Origin: Neorhizobium huautlense
Lineage (GTDB): Bacteria; Pseudomonadota; Alphaproteobacteria; Rhizobiales; Rhizobiaceae
Assembly (NCBI RefSeq): GCF_030811685.1
Contig: NZ_JAUSRF010000019.1
Location: forward strand, 1 to 64,000
Length of the DNA stretch: 64,000 bases
Direction of reading: 5' to 3'
The notes below the pieces were generated by a model. That model worked only from the letters and a program-made list of their open reading frames with translations. It did not search any database and had not been told where the DNA came from. Below, in pieces: positions 40,342 to 49,185 of the stretch. How positions within the stretch are numbered: position 1 is the stretch's first letter; each line of letters starts with the position of its first letter. Position numbers and translations under genes: made by a program.

Positions 40342-43300
40342 ATGGCTCAGTTCTTCATCAGCAGGCCGATCCTCGCCTGGGTCTTTGCGCTGTTCATCTC
40401 GATTGCGGGCATCATCGCCCTACCCTTTCTGCCGATCGCGCAATATCCCAAGGTCGCGCCTCCGCAGCTTACCATCTCGACCGCGTACCCGGGCGCTTCC
40501 CCTCAGGAAATCTATCAGGGCGTAACGCGCCTGATCGAGGAGGAACTCAACGGCGTGTCCGGCATGATGTATTTCGAATCCACCTCCGATACTTCGGGTT
40601 CGGTCAGCATCAACGCTACGTTCGAAGCGGGAACCAATATCGACCAGGCATCGGTTGACGTGCAGAACGCCATCCGGCGCGTCGAATCCCGCCTGCCTTC
40701 TGCCGTCACATCACAGGGTGTCACCGTCGAAGAGGCTGCCTCCGGCTTCCTCATGATGGTCACGCTGACCTCGACCGACGGCAAGATGGATGAAGTCGCG
40801 CTTGGCGACTATCTGAACCGCAACGTGCTGGGCGAAATCCGCCGCCTCGACGGTGTCGGGCGTGCACAGCTTTTCGCGGCCCAGCGCGCTATGCGCGTCT
40901 GGATCGATCCGGACAAGCTCGTCGGCCTCAACATGACCGCAGCCGACGTAAACGCTGCGATCACCGCTCAGAATGCCCAGGTGGCCGCCGGCCAGATCGG
41001 TGCAGCACCCAATCCTGTCAGCCAGGACCTGACCGCGACCGTGCTCGTACAGGGGCAGCTTTCCGATCCCAAGGCGTTTGGCGACATCATCCTGCGTGCC
41101 AATCCTGACGGGAGCGCCGTGCTTCTCAAGGATGTCGCCCGCATCGAACTTGGTGCCGAGAACTACAATTTCTCCAGCCGGCTCAACGGCCAGCCGAGCG
41201 CTGCCGTCGGCATCCAGCTATCGTCGACAGGCAATGCGGTCGCGACATCGACCGCCGTCAAAGACAAGCTCGACGAACTGGCGCAGTTCTTCCCCAAGGG
41301 CGTCGAATACGCCACGCCCTATGACACAAGCCCGTTCGTTTCAGCGTCCATCGAAAAAGTGCTGCACACGCTGCTGGAAGCCGTCGTGCTCGTCTTCGTC
41401 GTGATGTTCGTTTTCCTGCAGAATTTTCGTTACACCGTCATTCCGACCCTCGTGGTGCCGGTCGCGCTGCTCGGCACCTGCGCGATCATGTATGCAACCG
41501 GGTTTTCCATCAACGTGCTGACCATGTTCGCCATGGTTCTCGCCATCGGCATCCTTGTCGATGACGCGATCGTCGTGGTCGAGAATGTCGAACGCATCAT
41601 GGCGGAGGAAGGTCTTTCTCCCGTCGACGCAACGCGCAAGGCCATGGGCCAGATCACCGGGGCCATCCTCGGCATCACGCTCGTTCTCGCCTGCGTGTTC
41701 ATTCCGATGGCCTTTTTCCCCGGTTCGACTGGCATCATCTACCGCCAGTTTTCCCTAACCATGGTCGTCTCGATCCTGTTCTCCGCCTTCCTGGCACTGT
41801 CGCTCACGCCAGCACTCTGCGCGACCTTCCTCAAGCCGATCCCGAAGGGGCATCATGAGAAGAAGGGACTTGCGGGCTGGTTCAATCGTAAATTCGATGG
41901 CCTGACCAACAGCTATACGAAGGTGACCAATGGCATGGCGCGCCGCGCTGGCCGGATGATGGTCATCTATCTGGCGCTCGTCGTCGGTCTCGGTTACCTG
42001 TTCATCAACCTGCCATCCGCATTCGTGCCGGCTGAAGATCAGGGCAATCTTATCGTCGATATCCAGGGGCCGCCGGAAGCCAGTGCCAACCGCACCACGG
42101 CATCGGTCAGTCAGATCGAGGAGATTTTCAGGGCCGAACCCGCCGTCAAAGATGTCATCGCCATTCAGGGTTTCAGCTTCTCCGGAAGCGGTGCGAACGC
42201 TGCCCTGATGTTCGTCACCCTCAAGGATTGGAGCGAGCGTGGTGAAGGCAATTCCGCGCAGGAAATCGCCGACCGCGTGAACATGTCGCTGTTCGGCCTC
42301 AAGGATGCGACCAGCTTCGCGCTGTCACCGCCCGCGATCGAGGGTTTTGGTGCCACAGGCGGCTTCGCATTCCGTCTGCAGGATCGAAACGGCGTCGGCC
42401 AAGCGGCACTGTCGGCCGCCGGAGCAGAACTGATGGCGAAGGCCAGCCAGAACCCGCTTCTTACCGGCATGCGTGTCGAGGGTCTCCCGGATGCTGCGCA
42501 GGTTCTGCTGGTGATCGACCGCGAGAAGGCGAACACGTTCGGGGTCACCTTCTCCGACATCAACAACACGATCACCGCCAATCTCGGCTCGTCCTATATC
42601 AACGACTTCCCGAATGCGGGCCGCATGCAGCGCGTGATCGTGCAGGCCAAGGACCAGAGCCGTCTTCAGGTGGAGGATCTGCTCAAGCTTAACGTGCGAA
42701 ATGCGAGCGGCGGCATGGTTCCCTTGTCCTCCTTCGCGATCGCGCAGTGGCAGAAAGGTTCACCCCAGATCGTCGGCTATAACGGCTATCCGTCCGTCCG
42801 CATTGCTGGCGAGCCTGCTCCGGGCAATTCATCCGGTATTGCGATCGCCGAGATGGAGCGTCTTGTAGGTGAAATGCCGGAAGGCATCGGCTTCGAATGG
42901 ACGGGGCAGTCGCTTGAGGAGATCAAGTCCGGTTCGCAGGCACCGTTCCTGTTCGGCATCAGCCTTCTCTTCGTGTTCCTGCTGCTCGCGGGCCTCTACG
43001 AAAGCTGGTCGATCCCGTTCTCGGTCATGCTCGTGGTACCGCTCGGTGTCATCGGCTGCGTACTGGCCGTCATGGCGGCGGGCATGCCCAACGACATCTA
43101 CTTCAAGGTGGGCCTGATCGCGATCATCGGTCTGTCGGCGAAGAATGCGATCCTGATCATCGAGTTCGCCAAGGACAACCATGCCGAGGGCAAACCCCTG
43201 CTGGAATCGGCGATCGAGGCGGCGAAACTGCGGTTCCGCCCGATCATCATGACCTCGCTGGCGTTCACGCTCGGCGTGGTGCCGTTGGCCATCGCTTCGG

Positions 43301-43479
43301 GTGCCAGTGCCGCCAGCCAGAACGCCATCGGTACCGCCGTCCTAGGCGGCATGATCTCGGCGACCGTGCTTGCCGTGTTCTTCGTCCCGGCATTCTTCGT
43401 CTTCGTCATGAAACTGTTCAGGACGAAGCAGCCGGTCACGAAGAGCCAGAGCGCTCCTCCTCAGCCGAGTACGACATAA
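40342..43479 (+). CDS. RND multidrug efflux pump (MexB/AcrB-like, HAE1)
   Basis: A 1045-residue proton-driven inner-membrane pump of the usual HAE1 length. It shows MAQFFISRPILAWVFAL at the start and the large periplasmic loops. Membrane helix 4 has the proton-relay aspartates in GILVDDAIVVVENVER, and helix 10 has the lysine in GLSAKNAILIIEFAKD. The C-terminal FVPAFFVFVMKLF is typical. It forms a trimer with the adaptor encoded upstream. A functional outer-membrane factor gene is missing: only a fragment follows at 43484, so a TolC/OprM protein encoded elsewhere must be used. Confidence 0.96.
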   Translation: MAQFFISRPILAWVFALFISIAGIIALPFLPIAQYPKVAPPQLTISTAYPGASPQEIYQGVTRLIEEELNGVSGMMYFESTSDTSGSVSINATFEAGTNIDQASVDVQNAIRRVESRLPSAVTSQGVTVEEAASGFLMMVTLTSTDGKMDEVALGDYLNRNVLGEIRRLDGVGRAQLFAAQRAMRVWIDPDKLVGLNMTAADVNAAITAQNAQVAAGQIGAAPNPVSQDLTATVLVQGQLSDPKAFGDIILRANPDGSAVLLKDVARIELGAENYNFSSRLNGQPSAAVGIQLSSTGNAVATSTAVKDKLDELAQFFPKGVEYATPYDTSPFVSASIEKVLHTLLEAVVLVFVVMFVFLQNFRYTVIPTLVVPVALLGTCAIMYATGFSINVLTMFAMVLAIGILVDDAIVVVENVERIMAEEGLSPVDATRKAMGQITGAILGITLVLACVFIPMAFFPGSTGIIYRQFSLTMVVSILFSAFLALSLTPALCATFLKPIPKGHHEKKGLAGWFNRKFDGLTNSYTKVTNGMARRAGRMMVIYLALVVGLGYLFINLPSAFVPAEDQGNLIVDIQGPPEASANRTTASVSQIEEIFRAEPAVKDVIAIQGFSFSGSGANAALMFVTLKDWSERGEGNSAQEIADRVNMSLFGLKDATSFALSPPAIEGFGATGGFAFRLQDRNGVGQAALSAAGAELMAKASQNPLLTGMRVEGLPDAAQVLLVIDREKANTFGVTFSDINNTITANLGSSYINDFPNAGRMQRVIVQAKDQSRLQVEDLLKLNVRNASGGMVPLSSFAIAQWQKGSPQIVGYNGYPSVRIAGEPAPGNSSGIAIAEMERLVGEMPEGIGFEWTGQSLEEIKSGSQAPFLFGISLLFVFLLLAGLYESWSIPFSVMLVVPLGVIGCVLAVMAAGMPNDIYFKVGLIAIIGLSAKNAILIIEFAKDNHAEGKPLLESAIEAAKLRFRPIIMTSLAFTLGVVPLAIASGASAASQNAIGTAVLGGMISATVLAVFFVPAFFVFVMKLFRTKQPVTKSQSAPPQPSTT

Positions 43480-43483
43480 GGTC

Positions 43484-43600
43484 ATGACATTGTTCTCCGG
43501 CTGCATGGTCGGACCGGACTACGAGCGCCGCACCTGTTAGTCCCGACGACGTGGTTGACCGCCGATGGCAAGACAGCGCCACGTTCGGCGAGTAGACAGG
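43484..43600 (+). pseudogene. Remnant of an OprM/NodT-type outer-membrane factor gene
   Basis: Four bases after the RND pump stop, ATG 43484 opens a short frame reading MTLFSGCMVGPDYERRTC before a TAG at 43538. LFSGCMVGPDYERR matches the lipoprotein cleavage site and conserved N-terminus (SGCxxGPDYxRP) of RND outer-membrane lipoproteins. What follows is out of frame and decays quickly; the other ~450 residues are absent. The right limit is approximate. An IS5-family remnant nearby may mark the deletion. Confidence 0.72.
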
Positions 43601-43715
43601 AAAGCTTGCGCCGACGCTCGGAGGCACTTCCAGCGTGAGTCTCACCAAAACTATCGAAGTCGCGACAACTGCCGGATCGGATAACATGATCACGCAATGC
43701 CGGAACGGGTTCGAC

Positions 43716-43760
43716 GCAGGCTGGGAATGGTCGCGCACTGGTGCTCGATTCCCAGCCTGC
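43716..43760. repeat. 13-bp perfect inverted repeat at the edge of the IS remnant
   Basis: GCAGGCTGGGAAT (43716-43728) and ATTCCCAGCCTGC (43748-43760) are perfect inverted arms around 19 bases. The right arm overlaps the start of the IS5-like coding remnant. It may be a rearrangement scar rather than a regulatory site. Confidence 0.5.
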
Positions 43761-43955
43761 CGATATTCGGGACCGCGACGGCGCGGTCCCGGTCTTGCAG
43801 CCCTCGCGAAAGTCCTTCCCTTTTGTGGAAAAGGCGTTTGCAGACATGGGCTATTCTGGAAACCGGGCACAAAGCGCGACGTTGGTTGACCTGAGACATT
43901 CCTCTACGTTGCATCCGCGATAACACTCATCAGGCGGATCGCCAGACTTTCATGA
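43741..43955 (+). mobile_element. IS5-family transposase remnant
   Basis: The frame from 43741 reads SQPADIRDRDGAVPVLQPSR and FPFVEKAFADMGYSGNRA, matching the DDE-region phrase of IS5-family transposases (HPADxQDRDGA ... FPFVEKxFADxGYxG). A second frame from 43896 to the TGA at 43955 reads FLYVASAITLIRRIARLS, matching the family C-terminus. The part in between, normally with the WVVER...FAWIGRNRRL block, is deleted. No terminal repeats could be placed. It is a dead fragment lying between the RND remnant and the GST genes. Confidence 0.8.
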
Positions 43956-44162
43956 ATTCTCGGACGGACTCTGAGAAAGTGACCGTTTACCAGACATAAA
44001 AGTGTTCTGCCTTCACCCCCGTTATGCAGGGAACGACGTGTTCGTAAGCTTTGGATGGAATTGAATCATCAGGAGATTGATGGGATTGCGATTTTGTTCA
44101 GGCCTTGAAGGGATAGAACCTTCGACATGTTGATTATAGACGCCAGGTCCGGCGCGCGGACC

Positions 44163-44774
44163 TCACTTGAGGGAAATTCCCTCGGCCTTCAAAGACGCCT
44201 GAACACTTGGTCGCTCCGACATCCGTGCGATAAATTGCTGGAGCGCAGTAAATCCCGACGGATCGACCCTCACGCGGGGAGACCAGCTCAGGATGTTGAA
44301 GAGGAAGGCGTCGGCAACCGAGAAGCCCGATTCCAGCAGATGTTCGTTCTTGGAGAGGTGCTCGTCCAGATAGGATAACCGGGGACCGAGGTAACCCTCT
44401 ATGTACCGGAGCTTCGAGCCGACATCGAGGAATGGCGAGAACAACGTATGGTAACCCTTGTATATGTCGGTCGCCACGTAGTTCAGCCATTCCAGAGCAC
44501 GATAATGCTCTGGCGAGTCGCTTGCAGGCATGAGCTTGCGTTCCGGACTGTGGTCGGCGATCCATTGCAGGACGACCGGCGCTTCCGTGATGACTTCACC
44601 GTCGTCAAGCTTCAGTGCCGGGACGAATCCCTTCGGCGTCACCTTGAAATAATCACCTTCCACCGTCGTCTTGGTTCTGAAATCGACCCTGACGAGGTTG
44701 AAATCCAGTCCCGCCTCACGCAGGGCGATATGCGGCGCAAGGCCAAGAGAGCCGGGAGAATAATAGAGTTTCAT
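44163..44774 (-). CDS. Glutathione S-transferase (GstA/beta-like)
   Basis: A 203-residue GST. The N-terminal thioredoxin-like domain (MKLYYSPGSLGLAPHIALREAG, core YYSPGSLGLAPHIALRE) has the glutathione-site phrase DDGEVITEAPVVLQWIAD, and the C-terminal helical domain includes FSVADAFLFNILSWS. LYYSPGxxxLAPHIAL is characteristic of bacterial beta-class GSTs such as GstA. It conjugates glutathione to electrophiles. It lies 84 bases downstream of the YghU-like gene on the same strand and probably belongs to the same electrophile-response unit. Confidence 0.93.
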   Translation of the reverse strand: MKLYYSPGSLGLAPHIALREAGLDFNLVRVDFRTKTTVEGDYFKVTPKGFVPALKLDDGEVITEAPVVLQWIADHSPERKLMPASDSPEHYRALEWLNYVATDIYKGYHTLFSPFLDVGSKLRYIEGYLGPRLSYLDEHLSKNEHLLESGFSVADAFLFNILSWSPRVRVDPSGFTALQQFIARMSERPSVQASLKAEGISLK

Positions 44775-44858
44775 TTCAGTTTCCGTCCTTATGGGGGGTG
44801 CGGGAGGGACCGCTCGCCAATGCGGCGGCCGGTGCTGGTCATTCGGCTCAATGACGGC

Positions 44859-45743
44859 TCAGGTTCCCGGGATCGGCGTCGGAACGATCGCGTCGAAGTC
44901 ACTTGCCGCGTGGCGCTCGAGCAGAAACTCCCCCGGCTTGTTCGAAATGCGGTTGACGAGGCGTCCCCGGGCAACGGCGGGACGCTCGGCGACCTCACGA
45001 TACCAGCGCATCAGGTGGGTGTACTCCTGGACGCCGACGAACTCGTGAGTGTTGTAGACGCCGAAGAGGCTGCCGGGCTGCCACGGCCATACCGCCATGT
45101 CGGCGATCGTGTATTGGTCACCGGCCAGGTACTGGTTCTTGGCCAGATGCTTGTCGAGAACGTCGAGCTGACGCTTCACTTCCATCGCATAGCGGTCGAT
45201 CGCATATTCGATCTTGAGCGGCGCGTAGGCGTAGAAGTGCCCGAGGCCGCCGCCGACGAACGGCGCCGTTCCCATTTGCCACATCAGCCAGTTGAGCGTA
45301 CGGGTCCTCGCGGGCTGTTCGGTCGGCAGGAAGGCTCCGAATTTCTCGGCGAGGTAAACCAGGATAGAGCCAGTTTCGAACACCTCTATCGTGGGATCGA
45401 CCGAATGGTCGACGAGCGCGGGGATCTTCGAGTTCGGATTGATCTCGGTGAAACCGCTGCCGAACTGGTCGCCCTTGAAGATGTCAATCAGCCAGGCGTC
45501 ATATTCGGCGCCCGCATGGCCGGCTGCGAGCAGTTCCTCGAGCAGGATGGTGACCTTCTGCCCGTTGGGCGTGCCCTGGGAATAGAGCTGCAGCGGCTGT
45601 TTGCCGACAGGCAGCACCTTTTCGAACGTGGCGCCCGAGACGGGACGATTGCTGCTCCCGAAGGCACCGCCGTACGCATTTTTCTGGGTCCAGACCTTCG
45701 CGGGCTCGTAGCCGGCGGGCAAGTTATGTTTCGGGTCGCTCAT
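44859..45743 (-). CDS. yghU: YghU-like glutathione transferase/disulfide-bond reductase
   Basis: A 294-residue nu-class GST of the YghU type. The long N-terminal extension (GYEPAKVWTQKNAYGGAFGS, NRPVSGATFEKVLPVG) is family-specific. The thioredoxin-like domain follows (LQLYSQGTPNGQKVTILLEEL, INPNSKIPALVDHS, VFETGSILVYLAEKFG), then the helical domain (YTIADMAVWPW). Members bind two glutathiones and reduce disulfides and peroxides. The ATG at 45743 has AGGAG upstream; the longer frame to 45788 has no such site. A copy of the 30-bp motif lies 87 bases upstream. Confidence 0.94.
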   Translation of the reverse strand: MSDPKHNLPAGYEPAKVWTQKNAYGGAFGSSNRPVSGATFEKVLPVGKQPLQLYSQGTPNGQKVTILLEELLAAGHAGAEYDAWLIDIFKGDQFGSGFTEINPNSKIPALVDHSVDPTIEVFETGSILVYLAEKFGAFLPTEQPARTRTLNWLMWQMGTAPFVGGGLGHFYAYAPLKIEYAIDRYAMEVKRQLDVLDKHLAKNQYLAGDQYTIADMAVWPWQPGSLFGVYNTHEFVGVQEYTHLMRWYREVAERPAVARGRLVNRISNKPGEFLLERHAASDFDAIVPTPIPGT

Positions 45744-45830
45744 GACGTATCTCCTGCAAGGACTGATGGACGCTCGCTTGTCTCTCACCCTGTCGGGCTA
45801 TGGTTATGAGATAATGCCGGCGGCGGTGCG

Positions 45831-45860
45831 GATAAACGGGCCGTTTTTCCGATGATTGCG
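45831..45860 (+). promoter_or_regulatory. 30-bp regulatory motif, copy A (upstream of yghU)
   Basis: Begins GATAAACGGGCCG and continues to TTTTCCGATGATTGCG. It matches copy B at 46010-46039 (opposite strand) at 27 of 30 positions and copy C at 49413-49442 at 24 of 30. It also contains an internal AAACGG-G-CCGTTT repeat. It lies in the divergent promoter region of yghU and the OYE gene, 87 bases from the yghU start. A likely activator or repressor is the LysR protein at 47260. Confidence 0.72.
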
Positions 45861-46009
45861 TCCTAATTGGCCGCAATGCCGATGGACTGGCCCACCTTGC
45901 TGCAGCAGTTAACGTCGCACGACGACGTCGATCACGCCGGCCCTGATCTTATGCAGGGCCCTGATGCGAAGACCTGAACCCGAGCGCTGCGCATTAGATA
46001 CAAGCAGGA

Positions 46010-46039
46010 CGTAATGATCGGAAAACCGGCCCGTTTATC
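46010..46039 (-). promoter_or_regulatory. 30-bp regulatory motif, copy B (upstream of the OYE gene)
   Basis: On the minus strand it begins GATAAACGGGCCGG and ends TTTTCCGATCATTACG, differing from copy A at three positions. It lies 159 bases before the OYE start. With copy A it forms a pair of inverted repeats 149 bases apart. Relative to the gene it serves, its orientation is the same as that of the other two copies. Confidence 0.72.
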
Positions 46040-46198
46040 CACTGACAACCATCGCTAAATTGGTTGCGTCGCTCAGACAGAGCAGATGCAACGACCAACA
46101 TGCTGCAGGTTCGAGAGGTTTCGGTCTCGGACGACCGTCCCGACGTCCGGGCGCGACGTCAAGCCCCTCACTGCACACGCTGAACAGGAAGCTGTCAC

Positions 46199-47287
46199 AT
46201 GTCCGTATCAGACCTCTTCAAACCGCTCACTTTCATGCATGGCCCCGTCATGCGAAACCGCTTCATGCTGGCGCCTCTGGTTAACCAGCAAAGCGACATA
46301 GGCGGAGCGGCATCCGAATATGACCAGGAATGGATCCGTCAATTGTCGCAGGGCGGCTATGGCCTGATCATCACCGGCGCGACATTCGTCGAAGCTGGCG
46401 GTATCGCCTACGACCGCCAGCTTGGTATCAACGACGATGCCCATCTCCCCGGTCTTGCCAGGATGGCCGCTGCCATCCGCGAGGGTGGTGGTCTTTCGGC
46501 GGTTCAGTTGCACCACGCCGGGCATCGGGCCAATCCGTTCCTTGGCGGCATCCCCTCTCCGGCTTCGAGCCGGACGCTGGCGGGTGTAAACGCACTGACC
46601 ACCGAGGAAGTCGCGCGGATTCGCGACAGCTTCATCGCGGCCGCAAGACGCGCCGAAATCGCCGGCTTTGACGGTGTCGCGCTCCACGGAGCCTTCGGGT
46701 GGATCCTTTCGGAATTCATGTCGCCGCTTCTGAATGACCGTACGGACCGGTACGGCGGCAGTCCTGAAAACAGAGCGCGCCTCACCATCGAGGTGATGGA
46801 AGGCATTCGTCGTGCGTCCGGTACCGACTTCCAGATCGGCTGGCGCCTGTCCGTGGAGCGCTACGGACTGATCCTGGAGGAGCTGCAGACTATCACCGCG
46901 ACTATCTTCGATCGCGAGCTGGTCGATTATCTCGATCTTGCGCTTTGGGACACGACCCAGATCGTGCAGGAAGGCACGTTCAAGGGGAAGACCATGCTCA
47001 GCGTCTTCACGCAGATTCCCCGCAAACGGGTTCGCCTCGGTGTCGCAGGCAAGATCTGGAGCGCCCGTCGCGCCGCCGAGATTCTCGATGAGGGCGCGGA
47101 TTTCGTGCTCGTCGGGCGCCCCGGCATCCTTGAGCGGGATTTTCCGCTGCGCGTGAAGGCCAACCCAGAGCATCGCAGCCCCACCCTGCCGGTCACCGCC
47201 GCGTTTCTCCGCCAGGGGGGACTGAGCGAACGCTTCATCCGCCACCTGCGTGGCTGGGACTACTTCGTCGAGCCCGACAGTCTCTGA
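46199..47287 (+). CDS. Old-yellow-enzyme family NADH:flavin oxidoreductase
   Basis: A 362-residue FMN-binding TIM barrel. It has MRNRFMLAPLVNQQS at the N-terminus, LIITGATFVEAGG, LSAVQLHHAGHRA (the His/His-type substrate anchor region) and FDGVALHGAFGWILSEFMSPLLNDRTDRYGGSPENRARL (core FMSPLLNDRTDRYGGSPENR). The C-terminal phosphate site is ADFVLVGRPGILERDF. Members reduce activated double bonds of enals, enones and nitro compounds. Its 3' end overlaps the convergent LysR gene by 28 bases. Context with GSTs and the GloB-like protein suggests defence against reactive electrophiles. Confidence 0.93.
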   Translation: MSVSDLFKPLTFMHGPVMRNRFMLAPLVNQQSDIGGAASEYDQEWIRQLSQGGYGLIITGATFVEAGGIAYDRQLGINDDAHLPGLARMAAAIREGGGLSAVQLHHAGHRANPFLGGIPSPASSRTLAGVNALTTEEVARIRDSFIAAARRAEIAGFDGVALHGAFGWILSEFMSPLLNDRTDRYGGSPENRARLTIEVMEGIRRASGTDFQIGWRLSVERYGLILEELQTITATIFDRELVDYLDLALWDTTQIVQEGTFKGKTMLSVFTQIPRKRVRLGVAGKIWSARRAAEILDEGADFVLVGRPGILERDFPLRVKANPEHRSPTLPVTAAFLRQGGLSERFIRHLRGWDYFVEPDSL

Positions 47288-48219
47288 CATTCGATTTCAG
47301 GCGGGGGATCAGCATTGGTCCCCTCACGGAGCGTCTCGCGCAGCGAGTCCGTCATGAACTTCACAAATGTCGAAACCTTCGGCAGCGGGAACTTGCTGCG
47401 CGGCCAAAGCAGGCGGAACGCCCGCGTCTTCTTCTCGGCGTCCGGCAGCACTTCCAGCAGGCTTCCGGCGCGAATCTTCGCCGCAATGGCAAAATAGGGC
47501 GCCGACGCGATCCCGCATCCGGCCTCCGCCAGTTCGATGAGTGCGACGAAGGATGTCGCGGCCAGCGCCACCGGCAACTCGGTATCCTCCGGGACGGCCG
47601 GGCTCCAGTTGCCGAGTTTCCCGGTGTCGTAAAAACGATGGTGCAGCAAGCGATGCTGCGCCAGGTCCGATGCGGTCTGCGGCACTCCTGCAGTCTTGAG
47701 GTAGCCGGGCGACGCGATCAGGCGGTTCGTGAAGTCACCCAGCTTCACGTGCATCAGGCGGCTATCGGTCACCTCGCCCGACCGAATGACGACATCGAAG
47801 CCGTCGTCGATCACATCGACGAAACGGTCGTTGTAGTCGATGTCGAGCTGGATGTCGGGAAACTTCTTGGCAAACTCGCCGAACAACGGTGTCAGGAGGT
47901 CGCCCGCGGCCGGCGCGCCCACCCTAAGGCGCCCTTTCGGCTTGGCGGTAGACTTGGCCAGCTCCGCTTCGGCAGCCTCGAGTTCGGCCAGGACACGGCG
48001 GCAGCGATCGAGGAAAATCTCGCCCTCATGCGTCAGTCGAATGGCGCGTGTCGATCGGTGGAACAGGCGCACTCCCAACTGATCCTCAAGTTTGGCGATG
48101 GTCTTCCCTATCGCCGAGGAAGACAGTCCGAAATGCTGCCCGGCCAGCTTGAAGCTTCGCAGTTCCGCCGCGCTCACGAACGCCGACATGGCTCCCACAC
48201 TCTCGATCCGAATACCCAT
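47260..48219 (-). CDS. LysR-family transcriptional regulator
   Basis: A 319-residue LysR protein. The N-terminal helix-turn-helix (AMSAFVSAAELRSFKLAGQHFGLSSSAIGKTIAKLE; core SFKLAGQHFGLSSSAIGKTI) is followed by RLFHRSTRAIRLTHEG and a substrate-binding domain (GRLRVGAPAAGDLLTPLFGEF). It belongs to the AaeR/DsdC-like branch often found beside oxidoreductase and GST genes. It overlaps the end of the OYE gene and is the only regulator in this group, so it is the best candidate to act on the three 30-bp motif copies. Confidence 0.9.
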   Translation of the reverse strand: MGIRIESVGAMSAFVSAAELRSFKLAGQHFGLSSSAIGKTIAKLEDQLGVRLFHRSTRAIRLTHEGEIFLDRCRRVLAELEAAEAELAKSTAKPKGRLRVGAPAAGDLLTPLFGEFAKKFPDIQLDIDYNDRFVDVIDDGFDVVIRSGEVTDSRLMHVKLGDFTNRLIASPGYLKTAGVPQTASDLAQHRLLHHRFYDTGKLGNWSPAVPEDTELPVALAATSFVALIELAEAGCGIASAPYFAIAAKIRAGSLLEVLPDAEKKTRAFRLLWPRSKFPLPKVSTFVKFMTDSLRETLREGTNADPPPEIECQRLSGSTK

Positions 48220-48375
48220 GACTTCGAAATGCTCCGCAATGTTCGGAAATGCGGCATCAACTATCTATCAGACCCAGACCAGCCGCAATGGCTCGACGGC
48301 TGCGGCAACACTATGTTCAGTCGGCGTCGAAGCCTAATTCTCACACAATCCGGGTGGACACAGCAGATAAAAAGC

Positions 48376-49185
48376 CTACGCAGGAGGCCAGTGGTCGTTC
48401 AGCTCGCGAAACGCATCTTTCATGCGGCGCAGTTTTGCGAACACTTCCCAGTTGGCGTTTTCCTTGCAATCCAATCGTGATCTGACGGAAACCTGATCGA
48501 CGCGTAGAAACGGATTGGCGGCAAGCTCCGTGGCCAGTGTCGACGGAACGTTCGGAATTCCCGCTTTCTGCCTTTTCTCGATCAGCTCGATCTGCTGACG
48601 AAGACTTGTATTGTCAGGCTCGATCGTAACGGCAAATCGGGCATTGTCAGCGGCGTATTCGTGCGAGGAATAGATCAGGGTTTCCGGCGGCAACGCCCTG
48701 ATCTTGTCGAGCGACGTCCACATTTGTGCCGGCATGGCTTCCTGGACACGTCCGGCGCCAAGATGGAAGATCAGGTCGCCGGAAAAGAGCAATCGTGCGC
48801 CCTCGAACCAGAAGGCGATATGTCCGATCGTGTTGCTTGGAACGTCGATAACCTGGATGACATGCCCGGCAAAGTCGATCGTGTCGCCTTCGAGAACGCC
48901 TCGATCGATACCGGGGATATCGTCTGCCTCGGCGGCCGGGCCGATGACACGCGCCCCGGTTTTTCGCTTGATCTCGGTGTTGCCCGAAACGTGATCCCAG
49001 TGGTGGTGGGTATTGAGGATCAGATCGACACGCCGGCCATCAATTGCATCCAATACTGGCCCGGCTTCGCTCGGATCGACCACGGCCAACGCGCCAGTTT
49101 TCACATCCTCTACTATAAAGACATAGTTGTCCTCGAGAATGGGGAGGACCTTGACTGACAAGGCACTGCGTTTTTCAGAACTCAT
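48376..49185 (-). CDS. GloB-like metallo-beta-lactamase-fold hydrolase
   Basis: A 269-residue glyoxalase II-like (hydroxyacylglutathione hydrolase) protein. It has the metal motif NTHHHWDH (His60, His62, Asp64, His65), Asp137 in LLFSGDLIF, LGAGRVQEAMPAQMWTSL and His175 in IYSSHEYAADNARFA, plus the C-terminal glutathione-binding extension (NVPSTLATELAANPFLRV). The usual TPGHTxGH segment reads VPSNTIGH, so the first His, normally a ligand of metal site 1, is Asn118. It may therefore bind one metal or differ in substrate from classical GloB. A 30-bp motif copy lies 227 bases upstream. Confidence 0.88.
   Translation of the reverse strand: MSSEKRSALSVKVLPILEDNYVFIVEDVKTGALAVVDPSEAGPVLDAIDGRRVDLILNTHHHWDHVSGNTEIKRKTGARVIGPAAEADDIPGIDRGVLEGDTIDFAGHVIQVIDVPSNTIGHIAFWFEGARLLFSGDLIFHLGAGRVQEAMPAQMWTSLDKIRALPPETLIYSSHEYAADNARFAVTIEPDNTSLRQQIELIEKRQKAGIPNVPSTLATELAANPFLRVDQVSVRSRLDCKENANWEVFAKLRRMKDAFRELNDHWPPA

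Noticed and set aside
43769..43790. Perfect 9-bp hairpin GGGACCGCG/CGCGGTCCC as a terminator
   Set aside because: It lies within codons of the IS5 transposase remnant (RDRDGAVP), has no T-run and no nearby gene end to serve.
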